A DNA stretch of 64,000 bases from Zonotrichia leucophrys gambelii (Eukaryota > Chordata > Aves > Passeriformes > Passerellidae). Below are positions 1-13,100 of this stretch, piece by piece. Within the stretch, counting starts at the first letter, position 1. Each line of letters begins with the position of its first letter. The notes under the pieces are model-generated. The model saw nothing but the letters and a program-made list of their open reading frames with translations. It did no database searches and had not been told where the DNA came from. The position numbers were made by a program, and so were the translations under genes. The stretch lies in NCBI RefSeq assembly GCF_028769735.1, contig NC_088171.1, positions 64,842,216-64,906,215 of the forward strand. The letters run 5' to 3'.

Positions 1-574
1 TCCCCTTGATAAATATAATGTAACTGTGCAAATTTGAACATATGGTTCTGGTTTAGCACAAGACAACTAGATAAAGACTACACTGACTTGGAATCTGGCT
101 TCATACCTCTGCTCAATTCCACACAAATGCTGACTGGAGACATTTTAAGCCATGTTGTGCAAATACTGCCTCTACCTATGTTTTGAAAGAGGAAAACAAA
201 ACCCCAACAAATCCAGTAGTTTTTAGCTCCTTTCAAGGAGTTCACATTTTTCCCCGATGAAAATGAGTCAAATGGTTTTAAGCTAATCAAGGCATCCATT
301 TTAGTCATCTTTCCTCATTAGCTGTAAAGCAGGGTATATTTGCTTCAGTTCAGTTCTGCACTAACACATTTCACAATCAGTTCAATTCATGTGACAGGCT
401 GGAATCTGGGCTGAGACCTCCAAAGTGCCTGCAACCACTCCTGCAGAGAGCCACTAATCCATCCTGTCTGGCATACAGTCATGCTGCTCAAAGTATTTTT
501 TATATGCAACATATTTTATTCTTTTAAAAATACACATAGACTAAGACTGAAACAACAGAGAAAAAAGAACAAAC
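1..574 (-). other. NUP153: NUP153 intron 16, partial
   Basis: Non-coding sequence downstream of the zinc-finger exon. I looked for the expected fourth zinc-finger exon (lead-in LEKFKKP, then Cys pairs) on the minus strand and did not find it, so the intron continues beyond the left edge. Confidence 0.8.
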
Positions 575-1189
575 CTGGTTTCTCAGACTGACAAGCTACA
601 CATTTGCTGTCTTCTGCCTTATTTTGTAGAAGGCACACTGAACAGTTCCAAGAGCCTTTTGGCTGTTTAAATTTGTCTCCAAACCCCAGAGTGACTGTTG
701 TGCCAGTGCTGCTGGAGGTGGATGTCACTGTCACCGAGTTGTCTGTGACCACTGGCATTGTCAGAGCAGGCATCACTCCTGTCCCAGGCTTTGGTGTGTC
801 ACATGCTATACATTTTGTAGCTTCAGGTTTGTTCTGGACCAGACAGGTATCACAATCCCACGTGTTGGGTGCTGGTTTAAATTTGTCTTCAAAGCCCAGC
901 GTCCCCACTGTGGGGACTGCCGCCTTGGAGGAGACACACGGACTCACACTGACCGTCTGCTTCGTACTCTCAGCAGTGGACACTTTAGCAGCTTCACATG
1001 TTACACATTTGCCATCTGTGGTTTTGTTCTGCAGACACTGGTCATGTGTGTCAGACTGCCAAAACGAGGATGTTTGTTTAGAGGTGTCTTTAGCTGCAGA
1101 AAAACTACTTATTGCAGGCCTGGTATAGACCACTGTGCTGGTCACAGGCTGTGCCGATGAACAGGAGGGTGACTTCCCAGCCATAAAGC
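575..1189 (-). CDS. NUP153: NUP153 coding exon 16, zinc fingers 1-3
   Basis: Residues 609-814. After [12 protein letters not shown] comes a degenerate first finger (W652, S654, H657, C660, C670, C673). Finger 2 is intact (W719, C721, C724, C735, C738) and so is finger 3 (W789, C791, C794, C805, C808); both follow the repeated LGF(E/G)DKFK lead-in. The acceptor is AACTAG and the donor GTTTGT. In mammals a fourth finger follows; it is not in positions 1-574. Confidence 0.95.
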
Positions 1190-4100
1190 CTAGTTAAAAA
1201 AAAAGAAAAAGGAGAGTTCTTACTAATGAAGCTGTACCCTGGCTGCATGGAAGTAACTTATAATAGCAGACAGCACAAATCTAAACCTAGTGCCAATGGT
1301 TACAACTAAATCTAAACCTAGTGCCAGTGGTTACAACTATACATTCCAACTAACTGCAAGAGGAAGTCCATGGAAATCTTATCTAAAGGGATGAAATTTC
1401 ATATGCTGAGCTGGGACACAACAGAACACTTATTTAAAGCTCGATTTAACTCTTCACTTCCAAGAAAGTTTTAAAGACACATCTCATTTCTATCTGCCAT
1501 TAGACTGGTAGATACAAGGATAAACAAACACTACTGAAAGCTGATGATCTGTCACCGACTGGAAACAATCCAATTTCATTTTAAGACACCATGTCCAATC
1601 AAATCAAATTTCCAAAGCTATTTCTGCCGTAGCAGATGACTCATATTTACTTAGTAGCTGTACAGCAGTTGGTACTTGGAGCAGCAATCCACACAGTATT
1701 ACCCTACAAATACTGAGTAATAATTAAGCAATAAAAATTAAGACAAACACACAATTTTTTTCTATAATCTTGGTTCAAAATGCACTGGGCACAGGCTAAC
1801 TCTTTATTTAAAGGTGCAAACTTTTCAGAAAACAAGAATCACCAATACGGAAACACTAACAAAAATGCTATAGCAACACATCTTAAATATCAGCACAGCT
1901 TAACTGTAAAGCTAAAATAAGGAGTTTATATTTTTATTATATTATTATATAATATATAATATATAATATATAATAAAAAGAGAAACTCCATATTTTAGCT
2001 TTATATTATTGTTGCATTGGGATTGTTTTTTCATATTAGAGTTGGAATCTTTGAACAGTGTGGATTTAGAACCTGATTCTGTTAAACTGCTGAAGAAAAC
2101 TAAAGCCCCTTCAACCACAGGTCTCTCCTTAAACAAAACACACAGCGTATTTTCTCTCACTTAGCTCTTTGCAATATAAAAATAGTCACTACCTTAAGTT
2201 GTACATAGATTTAGTAACAAGAAGTCCTGCTGTATGTCAAAGCTTATGGGAAAGATCAAGTTCAATTAAGTCCTTTTTCCTAAAACAAAAAACATCACCT
2301 ACACACACTTTACTCATCTACAATTTTTACTCAACAGTTGAAAACAATCACAGTGACTTGGAAACCTTTTTTTTGAAGTGAGACATCCCACTGCTACTTG
2401 AAATTTACATCTGAACCCATAGTAACTGTCAACATTTTAGGCAGAAAGTTATACAACTTCTGAAACACCTTTAGGAATGAAATTATCTTCACCATTCTTA
2501 ATTTCTGGAGACAGTGAAGGTGAGAGAGGAATTTCCATTTACATAATTTTATTTATTTAAACAAAACACCGATTCTTTGACTAATTCTTTTCATACTTAA
2601 GTTTGAATTACAACCTAATATGTAACAGAGAAGCAACGCATCCGGTTTGGAGCTGCGGTTTTCCCGTCAGCAAGGAAAGCCCCTTGTAAAAGAAGGGGGC
2701 ATGAAGCATAACAGATGCAGCATTGAAGTCTGTCTTTACTGCTGACACTGCCTTAACTGTGACAAATTGTCTGGGGTTTTTTTTGGTTGCTGTTGTGCTG
2801 GGCTTTTAAAAAATCAATGCAGCTATATGCAAGTGTGTTCTCTGCACAATATTTTTTAGAAGAGTTAATTATCTCACCAGGGCTTTTTAGAATGTCTAAC
2901 ACACTTCCTTGCTTTAAGAACTTAGCAGGTTTGCAGAGCCCATCATATTCTTCTTCTTCTTCCTTCTTATTGCTGGTGCTGTTTACAGTAGCACTACCTT
3001 TAAAAATAAAACAAAAGCCACCTTTTACAAAGAAATCCACTTAGAATACATTCACATCTGCTAGAAACAAGAATTTCCATGTTTCATTCTTCTTAAATGA
3101 GAATCTTCAAAATTTAACCTTATTTACAAGAGTTTATAGTTATAGTCTTATTAAAAGCAGATCTGTCACTAAAAACACACTTTGCCTGGAATTTGTAACA
3201 AGCTTAGAAATGACAGCTTAACTATTTAACATACAAAAAATAAAAGAGAATTAGCACTCTGTTTGAAATGCTAAAATTTTTGTTACCTGGACTAAGGATG
3301 GATGTCACTGGTGTATCAGTGGATCTGGAAATCTCTGACGACTTTACGACAGGAACACTAAATGTAAACTTAATTTGCTATAAAAAAAGAGAGGGTTTTT
3401 TTAGATTTTAAGTTTAATCAAGTTTCACATACCATTAATAATCTGAAATCCAGTCTTCAAACTTTTGGTAGGTGCTGGGTAAAAAATTACACATCAGAAA
3501 TCTATACATTTCTTTGTCTCCTTACCAGGGCCAATTCTGCTTTATTGTTCCACAGTATTCTACTGAGAAAATGTTGGGATTTATTTACTTACAGACAAGG
3601 GAGGTAGCACTTCCACCTCAGTAGATTTCACAATTGGAGATGAAAATACAAATGTAGGACTGCCAACATTACTTGCTGGTTGTACCTGTATTTTCAAAAG
3701 AATTAAAGTTTGTATCTAAGAGAAAAGTGTGCCAGTAAAACAACAGCAGCCACCTGAATTCACTATCCAACAGATATTCTGCAATGAAGTTGGGAAATCT
3801 GATGTTTGATATTTCTGATCCACAGCTAAGAGTTATAAGAGAAAGCTTGCCAGTGAGTGTATAAGATAGAAGAAGCCATATCAAAATATGTCATCCTCCC
3901 CACCCCCTGTTTAATAAAACCTTGTTTAATCCAACAGGTTATAAACTCAGGTTGGTTACCTTCATGAGCACCACAGAATAAGTTAACATTCAGCAAGGAG
4001 GATGCACACCCACCTTGAAAAAGTATTCACAGTATACAGCAAAGATTTACCTTGTTCATCACTGCTTTTGAAACAATGCTGGGTGATGAGGAGACAGCAC

Positions 4101-7100
4101 TACTAGCAGGGAAACTGAAGCTGAATGTCGGCAGCGATGCCGTACTGATGGGCAGGGGTACTTCAGGTAGCTCTTCCTGCTCCATCTCCTAGGTGCACAT
4201 TTTAATTTTTGTTAATTTTTTTCTTTAAAGAAGCTGCAAAATCTAATTTTTTCACTTTCTTTAGAAAAGTTTTAGATTTCAATCTTTCTTTAAAAAGTTG
4301 TACATTTTAGTTTTTCTTTTTCACAAGACCTACTACCATCCTACCCTGTCCCCCCATTAGTTTCTTAACGAAGTTAAACGTAGCAGAGAGATCTATAGAC
4401 AAAACAGGTTTTCCAAAGGAATCCTAACCTCCCACATGAGTCTGCCACATCATTTTTATTTATGGCAGGCAAGTTTCTATGCAATATTACATCCCCCACC
4501 TGTACAGTAAGAGTACTGAAACTAAGCTCAAAATTGTTATCTGAGCAGGAGAGGGGTGCAGGGAAGATTTATTTTTGGTTTTGTCCTTCAGTTAATACAG
4601 ATCTAGAAAAGCATAACCATTCTAAGATTCTATTATTCCCTTATCTCTTTAATTAAGAGCACAACTCCATGGCAAGGAAGAAAGTGTTCCACTTGCAAAA
4701 TTAGGTAGGACAGCTGACAAAGTCTCTGAAGTCACCTGAACTTGGAAAAACATCATATTTTAAGAAGGATGTGTGTTCCTTGGAGTACCAAAACCCCCAA
4801 ACCAATCCAAAGCACAGAAAGTCAAAAATGAAACCATGATGAGCAACATAGAGGATCATACTCTGGTAAATCTAGTCAGTATCATGCATCAGGATGCAAA
4901 TTTAAAAGTCAGAAATCAGCCTACCTTAAAAACTTCTGCTCTTACCCTTGTCTTTTAAACCCTTTGATTACCAAGATTAGATTGGTTAGAGTTTAAATGG
5001 GAATAACCAATCTCTTCAGGGTTTGGACAGCAGTACCAATGTCTACTCAAAGTGACTAAGCAGAGATGCACATTGCTACTACAGACATTTACTGTACCCC
5101 ACAGATTATATATTTCAGAAATCTGATCTGAAGAGTCTATCACACCTTGATATTGAGACCATTTCTGTTACATTCTCCAGCATTTACTACTTCTTCATTG
5201 TGCATCAGCCAGAAGACCAAGTTAACCTCTTTAGATTTAAGATCTAGTAGAAAGCCACTTATGTAACGCTCAGGCAGTAAAATAATCCTTGGGATAATAA
5301 TGACTATCATTGCATTAAATGGAGTTTCCTCATTAAAACAAGGGGAAAAAATCCTTCACAATGAGTTTGAGCAAGTGCCAAAAATTGTGAATGATCACTA
5401 GCAAACCTGCAAAACACTGTCTTCTGCTTCAGGCTCTTGGCTCATACCTTTCTACATGACTTACATATTAAAAACCCAACAAAATACAAAATTTTTTTTT
5501 AAATACTTGGCACTTCATTCCTTTCTAAACACTCCACAAATCTCTACCAAATTTATTCATTCAACAACTAATAAGAAACTTTATAGCATGAAGAATATCC
5601 AAGATAATACAATGGAAGATTTAAAAAATATCAAACCAAAGTTGAAGCACTTAGACAGATAACTAAATTGGACCCTGCTCTGAAACCCACAGCCAAATAC
5701 CCACAAAACAAAACTGAAATGGCATTACTGTAAATTACTATGAGGCAATGAAGCTACTTATCTCAGTAATCACAGTGAGATCAATTAACCTGAGACATCC
5801 TTACCAGTTGCTGTTTTTGTCCAGGTCTTGATGCACAGTATCGCTCCCTTTCCCTTCTCATCTTGCCACAGGCACTATCCATCCTTCCTCCTGAAGACAG
5901 ACCATTGGATGCAGGAGTATCGAGTTTGGGGTAGCTCAAATTGCTGGCACAGAATAAAAATACATAGGTTGAGGAAGGGGATTAAAAAGAAAGAAAAAAA
6001 GGAGAAAACCCCAAAAATTTATCAAGTAATTGTTTCAACCTATTATAGCCACTATTAATCCTAGAACTGTGTGTGGTAATTAGAATCAGAAAAAACCATC
6101 CCACAAGTTCCTAAATGCTGGTAAATAGTTGGTGTTCTAAACAGCAAAAGATGAATAAGAGCAGCAGTGAGAATAACATACATAAAAAACAGTCACAACA
6201 TCCATAAATGAATGATGACTAAGCCAGAAGACCTGAAATAGAAGAACTGATTTAGATTGTTATTTTCTAATGTTTGCTTTTAATAGTCCAGACAGTGGAA
6301 ATTTTGACTGCCAGTTCTCTGATTCTGTGATGAGCATGTATCTCTGAAGGGACATAAAAGAATAACTAAAAATATACGGGCAGGGGGCGGGCGTGCGTGT
6401 GCGCACAGGAAATGCTGCCAACAGCTCTTATGGAATTGAGAGGCTTAAACTTGTGTGGCAAGGAAATATGACAGAAGCTTCATGAGCAGCTCTGGCTTTC
6501 CTGAGGCCATCAGCAGAAGCAACAGAGGTGTTTGGGTGTGCCAACATTCCAGAAGTCTATTTAGACATGAATACAGATCCCTTTGTAAGGCATACAAAGG
6601 CATTTCTCTGTTCATTACAAAAGCCTAGATCTAAACCAGAAACACTCCCTAATCCAAGTGGGAAGGGGAAACAAAAAAACAAAATAAAACCCTCAAAACA
6701 AACAAATGTGCACCCCCCCCAAACAACAACAAACCAGACCAAACCAAATCAAAGCCACATCCCAAAACAGAAGTGAACTAAGGAATAATAACAATAAAAA
6801 GCAGCATGGCATTATGATGAAGTATCCCTGAAAAAATTACCATATCAAGCTTATCCTGCAGCCAGTCAGCCAGTCATTACAAAAGTACACTGGATGACAC
6901 TGGAAGATACCAGGTCAAGTGTATAGAGGACTGAGGAAAAGAATTGGTCTAAATCTCTCAGATAGTTGCAAACATCTGCTCAGCACTGCAACCACTGAGA
7001 GGAAACCAGATCCTTAAGGCCATATGCTCAAACTTTTCCCTAATCCAAAGTGACAATCAATTTGAATTATGAAATAAAATCTCATGTCAAAATAAATCTT

Positions 7101-10100
7101 TATTCAGACAATTATAGCCTGTCTATGATAGTCCATATTCCTCTTTTCTGTTAACACTTGTCAGCTACTAAGGGGCAAAGACAGTTCTGTCTTCAAGCAA
7201 GTCAGTCCAATCTACAATTCTGACACTGGTTTAAAAACTACCCAGCCTTTGTTAGGCTGAACAGAGATGTACCAAAGTACTGCAGGTTAGTTGCATGAAG
7301 AGACTCTGGCCCTTACCAGTTTGTATTCCTACTCCATAATAGGACAATCAATAGAGATTGGCTTTACAAAAGAGTTAAAATAAAAAGGACCATCTAGTCT
7401 TAAGTCAAAAGTAGAAACACAGCAGTAAAACTTGTGAAAAAATGAAAAGCAGTATCAGTTTCCTGGATCTCCCTTCTACATGGAGAAAGGAACTGCTCCA
7501 AAGAAAACTCAGAACAGTTTGAATACCCACAATTAAAACCTAACACCTGTTAGCACCTCTGCCAAAACCAAAGATGGTTCCTGTTAAGTCAAACTATTAG
7601 ACTGTAAAACAGAGGATTGGCTTTGGGGTTTTTTGCAAGCCAAAGAATGCCCAAGGCAATGTAAGAATTGCTTGGAAGATGAACACAGAGCCAACACATT
7701 AACAGATTCCCTAATAATGTTATTGGAAAGGTTGAAATCCTCAAAAAAAGGGTATCTTGTGAGCACACAGTGCATTAATTCACCCAAAAGATTAGCTCCC
7801 CAGAAGGGAGAACATCAATACTATCTCATGCTATTCTATGCCGAGCAAGCAGCATAATGCAAGACAATCTCCTCGAGAAGAAATACAATTATTAACTCTC
7901 CCCCCCTTTTTTTTTCCAGAGACAAGCTGGCATTTGTCTTCAGATGACTCTAAAGGGCTTCAGTTTTTCATGAAAACTCACAGAGCAGACAAGTGCCTTT
8001 GTCATGTAATGAATATTAAAAAACAATCTTCCTCTAGCTTCTTGTATAAATAAATAACAACTAAATAAACAAATAAATAAATAAATAACAAAAACAGACA
8101 AAACCCCAAACAAACAAAACCACCACCATTTAAAACCCTAAAAATTGAATTTACTCCTGAACTGTAAGACATTTCACATTATAAAAAATTTTTCAGAAAG
8201 AAATTCCTGAGTGACAAAGCCTTCAGACTCCAAGTAATTACTTAATTAGCTTACACGAACAGCTTCTCCCCTAATGAAAACCAAATTGCACAAGTAGTCA
8301 GACTCTCTCATAATACAACTTTTTCTATTCCCTTTTACTGAGAACTGTTCCTGCTCCTCCAAAAGAAGGCAAGTGTGCAGACTGTACTGACAAAGCAAGG
8401 GGGCTTTCTTCTTTCAAGTGTTTTAAATTAATAGATTTGTCGTACCTTTCAGATGATTTTACAGGCTTTTCTGCAGGAAAACTCTCCTCCATCATGTCCT
8501 GCAAAATAAGTTTTATTTATTTCAAGATTTATCTGAATATATTTATAAACAAAACACAAAGAGAAGACAACCAAACACACATTTTGTACTGTTTTGGTTA
8601 TTTTATTTATTTCACTATATATACCTCATCTGTTTAAGCTTGTTCCCTAACTACCCTGACTATCCACCTCATCTCCAGCCCATATATTTAATACCTGGTC
8701 ATTTTTACATTCGGAATGATACCAAAACCATGGATGATTTTTTTTCTGAAAGAGATTCCAGTATTGTTTTAAGGAAAGTTTACCAAGGACTCCATCAATA
8801 CCAAAGTGATCAGAATGGGCAATTAAAAAAGCAATATGAATTGGTAATTGCTAGAAATCTCACTTGGAGCCCACAGTTCACCTGAAACATTTTATACACA
8901 ACATCAGCACCTTCCAGCAGCTTTCTGAACAGCAGCCTATGTAAAGGAAATCTGTGTTTCTGTATTTTAATTTTCTTTCACTGCAAAAACCATGGCCCAA
9001 CAGCAGACCAGCACATTCTGAAAATAAGCACCAGCCTCTTAGTATGCCAAAGATACAATTACATTCATAAAACCTCTCAATATCTCTTTCACAATGCTTC
9101 CCTCTGTCTTTTCTTAATGCTTACCTCAAGAATACTATTGGTGCTCTGGCAAAAAAGAGCACCTTAGTAGACTGGTTAGACACATTCCAATTTTGCAAGA
9201 AGCAGGCAAATTAGGACATGAAAATTTGCTTACTTGATGGTCTGTATCTACCCTTTGGTGAATTTTTCTGGAATTAGTAGCTGATTTCAGAGATGGTTTA
9301 AAATACGTGATCCGACTCCCTGTCAGGGAGATTGGCTTTGGTGTCACAAGTTTCTGGACAGGAGGATGTTGCGAATCCACCTTTGAAAGGGAAGCAGCAA
9401 TCAATTTATCCTTGCACCCACCTGACTTACCACAGCATTGACTGATGATAAAAGTTACAGAACTGCAAACCTCCCACCAGTCTCAGCACCCAGTGAAAAC
9501 TATGTGGAAGTGTTGAAGATATTTAGCTTGCAGAAGTAAATCACCAGAAAATCAGTTATAAAATCCAAAAAGCTACAGGAATAGTCAAAGTCTGACTAAA
9601 TTTTGCATCAAACTTTGGCAGTTACTTCACGACAAAATAAACAATATTCCTAAAAGCAAAATAACTCATGTTACAATAATATGCTCCCATCCTTTCCATT
9701 CCTCTGCCCTCACTGTGATTTTTTTCATTGACTAAATCCATTAATTTTGTATTGAAACTCTTAGGCAAAGTTAAACCACGTTCTGGGTTTCTCCTGCTCC
9801 TACATTTTCTTCCTTTGAAGTTACACTTTAAAAAAAATTTGTGAAATATTTTAAAGAAGTCTCATTAATGCATGCTCCAATGTTTTAGATTTGCATTTGA
9901 TGCTTTTAAAAGTACTGGTCTGATTTTTCTTGCCAAAGCTTTTTTACACACAAAGGCTAATTACTAAACAGAAAGCACTATACATTCTGCAAAACTGAAT
10001 AGAGAAAGAAGGAAGACCCAAAAAGGCCCCATGATATATCAAATAATCTGTAGCCTTGGTGATAAGAAGAGTGAGATTTAGGATGCACCTACTATTTAAA

Positions 10101-13100
10101 TTAGTATCAACAGATGGTTGTGCCCCAACCCAGGTGCAGAACCACATGACCTTCACATGGGCCCAATTCTTCTAGAGCTTGTCCTGGTCCTTCGGGATGG
10201 CATCCCTCAGATGTGTCAACTGCACCGCTCAGTTTGGCGTCACCTGCAAACCTGCTGAGGGTGCACTCAGTCCCAAGGTCTCAATGATGATGATCTGGCA
10301 TTTGGATTTGTTAAATCTCATCCCACTGATGAATGCCCAATGCTCCACACTACCTCCCTGCAAAGATTCCTGTCCCCCAAGAGAGTCAGCAGCACCTCCC
10401 TGTCTTGTGCCATCAGCAAACCTGCTAAGGGGGCATTCAATTCCTGCCTCCAGACCACTGAGACGTATTTGCACAGCTCTGGCCCTAGAACCGATCCTGA
10501 GGAACGCCCCTGGTGACTGCTCACCAGCCACGGGTAGCAAAATTCACTGCAATCTTTTGCATCCTGCTGTTCAACCAGCTTGTCCCAGAGCTGGAAAACT
10601 TGCCCAGAAGGATGCAAGAGAGACAGTACCAAAAGTCACACAAAAATCCAGGAAACTACATCTGCCACCTTATCTTCACATGCCAGGCAGATGACATTAT
10701 TGCAAAAGGGTATCAAACTAGTGAAACAGGCATGCACAACAAGGAAAAAAAGTAACACAGTTACATGTTTAATACATTAAGAATTATTCTGTCTAGTGTA
10801 GATCCTCAAAATAAGAAAAATACCACAAAAAAAACACCTGTAAAACTTCTGCTTGAGTGTCCAAATGTCCTGTCAACCATTTGTTTGCTTTAGCAGAAAA
10901 CGCACAACCCTCTTCTGGGCACACACAATCCTGTCCTCTCTCTTCATCAAGGGCTACCCTTTCTCCCTGCCAAATTTTATGAATTCTAGCATTATGAGCT
11001 AGACAATTTCTCTATTTTTACCCAGTGACAGCTGTATGCAACACTCACTTTCTGACCAATGCCAGGGTCTATGCTGCAAATCTGGAAGATCTTTTTAAAT
11101 GCCTCATCACAGGTGTGGTTCTGCATTTTAATGCAGAATCCGTTTCAATTTTGTTTGCAATTACTGGGATAATATTTATGATGTGGTAAAAAACTTACAT
11201 TCTCTACTTTTCAATTCATCACATGGCCAAAGACAGTACAGAAATTCTGAGATGTTTAAAAACTGCTAAGTGACTGCAGAACTAATTATACTTCTAACCA
11301 AGCCAACGACATAGAAACTTTTAAAAACATTCTGTCCACTTCCATATTACAACAGCAGATTAAAAGTCTGCATTAAAGAAACACCATTTTTGTTCCTTTG
11401 GTTGCCAGAGCTAAAAGTGACCTTTTGTGGTTTCATAATTTAATAAATATAATTTTTAAACAAACATTTTTTAAACAAAACCAAGGAAATAATGATTTAC
11501 CACAGAAACAATGCTGTGCTACTTACAAATAGGAATTTAGGAGCATAAATTTACAGAAGTAACAAAATTTAACAACTGTCCAATTTTCTCCTTGCCTTAA
11601 GCAGTAATGAAAAATGGATTTATTTTTTGCTTAAAATAAACATGGAAATCTGCACAAGATCTGAACAATCAATCAATATTTTTGTATTTCTTGTTATTTC
11701 TGCAAGAGAAAGCTTTCTTGAAACAAGAATGTTAAAATGCAACTTAACTCCAAGTTGCAGGCCAAGATAAAACCACTTTGTGTGTTCTACAGACATTGTT
11801 CTTGATTTATCAGCACACCACCACAAAAAGATAAGAAGTGAGTAATCTTCACAGTCCTTCATCCAGTGTGGATTGAAAAGACATTTTTAGAATTTTCCAC
11901 ACAGCCAAGGCAGCTATAATTCACACTGCATTCATGTGTGTGCTGTCATTGAGGTTTGTGACATTTCTTTTAAGAGCTGTAAAGCAGAAAGTGTTACCTA
12001 TCACAGATTAACGTGTTACTGGTTCTTACCTGGTTTTGTCTGGATTGGAAGCTAGTCATATTCAGCACACTCCTGTCCACAGGCTAACAGGGGAAAAAAG
12101 AGCCAAAATTAGAGGATGTTTTTTTCCCTACAAGAGGGTTCCATCCAACAAAAACATGGGGGAGTTTCTGATCAACTTACAGTCGACAGAGGACTAGAAA
12201 CAGGAGATGGAATCCTTTTAGCATCCTGTTGAAAAAACAGGTACAATAAATTAAAATGGACATGACATCAAGTAACATCTTCTTCCTATACTGGCACATT
12301 CACTGTGTTTTTCAAACACATGGCATAAAATGTTAAAAGGAGCACCCCTTACCGCCAAAGGGCTTGACATCTTCTCCAAGGTCTGCAAGATGCGCCGTGC
12401 TGTGGAACTTGTCACGCCGTAGGACTGCACGTTCGCTTGTTTAGCTTTCATTTGTCTTTTTATTGGTGGCTGAAAAATCAGCATTGCCAATGTTACAATG
12501 GTGGATTCTGAGTTACACACGTGTGGATTTCATGCCCTATGGCTACACTGGTGATACAACCAATACTCTCATAATGACAGAGAAAAATGCACTCACTGAG
12601 CATTCTAGGCATGAAGAAGAAAAATGCACTCCACTGACTCTAGAGAAGTTTAAGTGGGGCCCTGCATATCTTGCACGTGGGATAAAGCAACAAAAGAAAT
12701 CCTTAAATGTAGAAAGTCATAAAATGGAGATGCTGGGGTCATAGGGTCTCTGAAGTGGTGATAAGGAAAACAGAAATGAAGCAAAACCTTGTGCTGCAGA
12801 AAGTACTTTCAGTAGCAAAACATATCTCGGAGTTTCATGATGGCATAAGCACAGCATCTTAAGCCAGAGTATACAATCATCATCATGAATTTCTAGTTCT
12901 ACTTCTCTCGTTTCCCCCCTTCCTCTAAGACTGCAGATCTTTTCACTCTCTTTAGAAAGATAAAGATCTGATTTGAACTGTAACGGATCTAAAATAATAC
13001 ATTGAAACATTTTTTAATTATTTCAGTCATGTGGTACAACATTGACTGAAAAAGCCAATGTCGTACCACATGACTGAAATAATTTTAAAAAACCTCAGTG

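Larger units (their letters stand above)
1190..2877 (-). other. NUP153: NUP153 intron 15
   Basis: Unrecognised unique sequence apart from a 31-bp tandem duplication (1277-1338) and an AT-rich microsatellite (1926-1976). No exon or RNA gene seen. Confidence 0.75.

Noticed and set aside
604..1128. 174-codon open frame on the plus strand
   Set aside because: It is antisense to the NUP153 zinc-finger exon, which has clear homology and splice sites.
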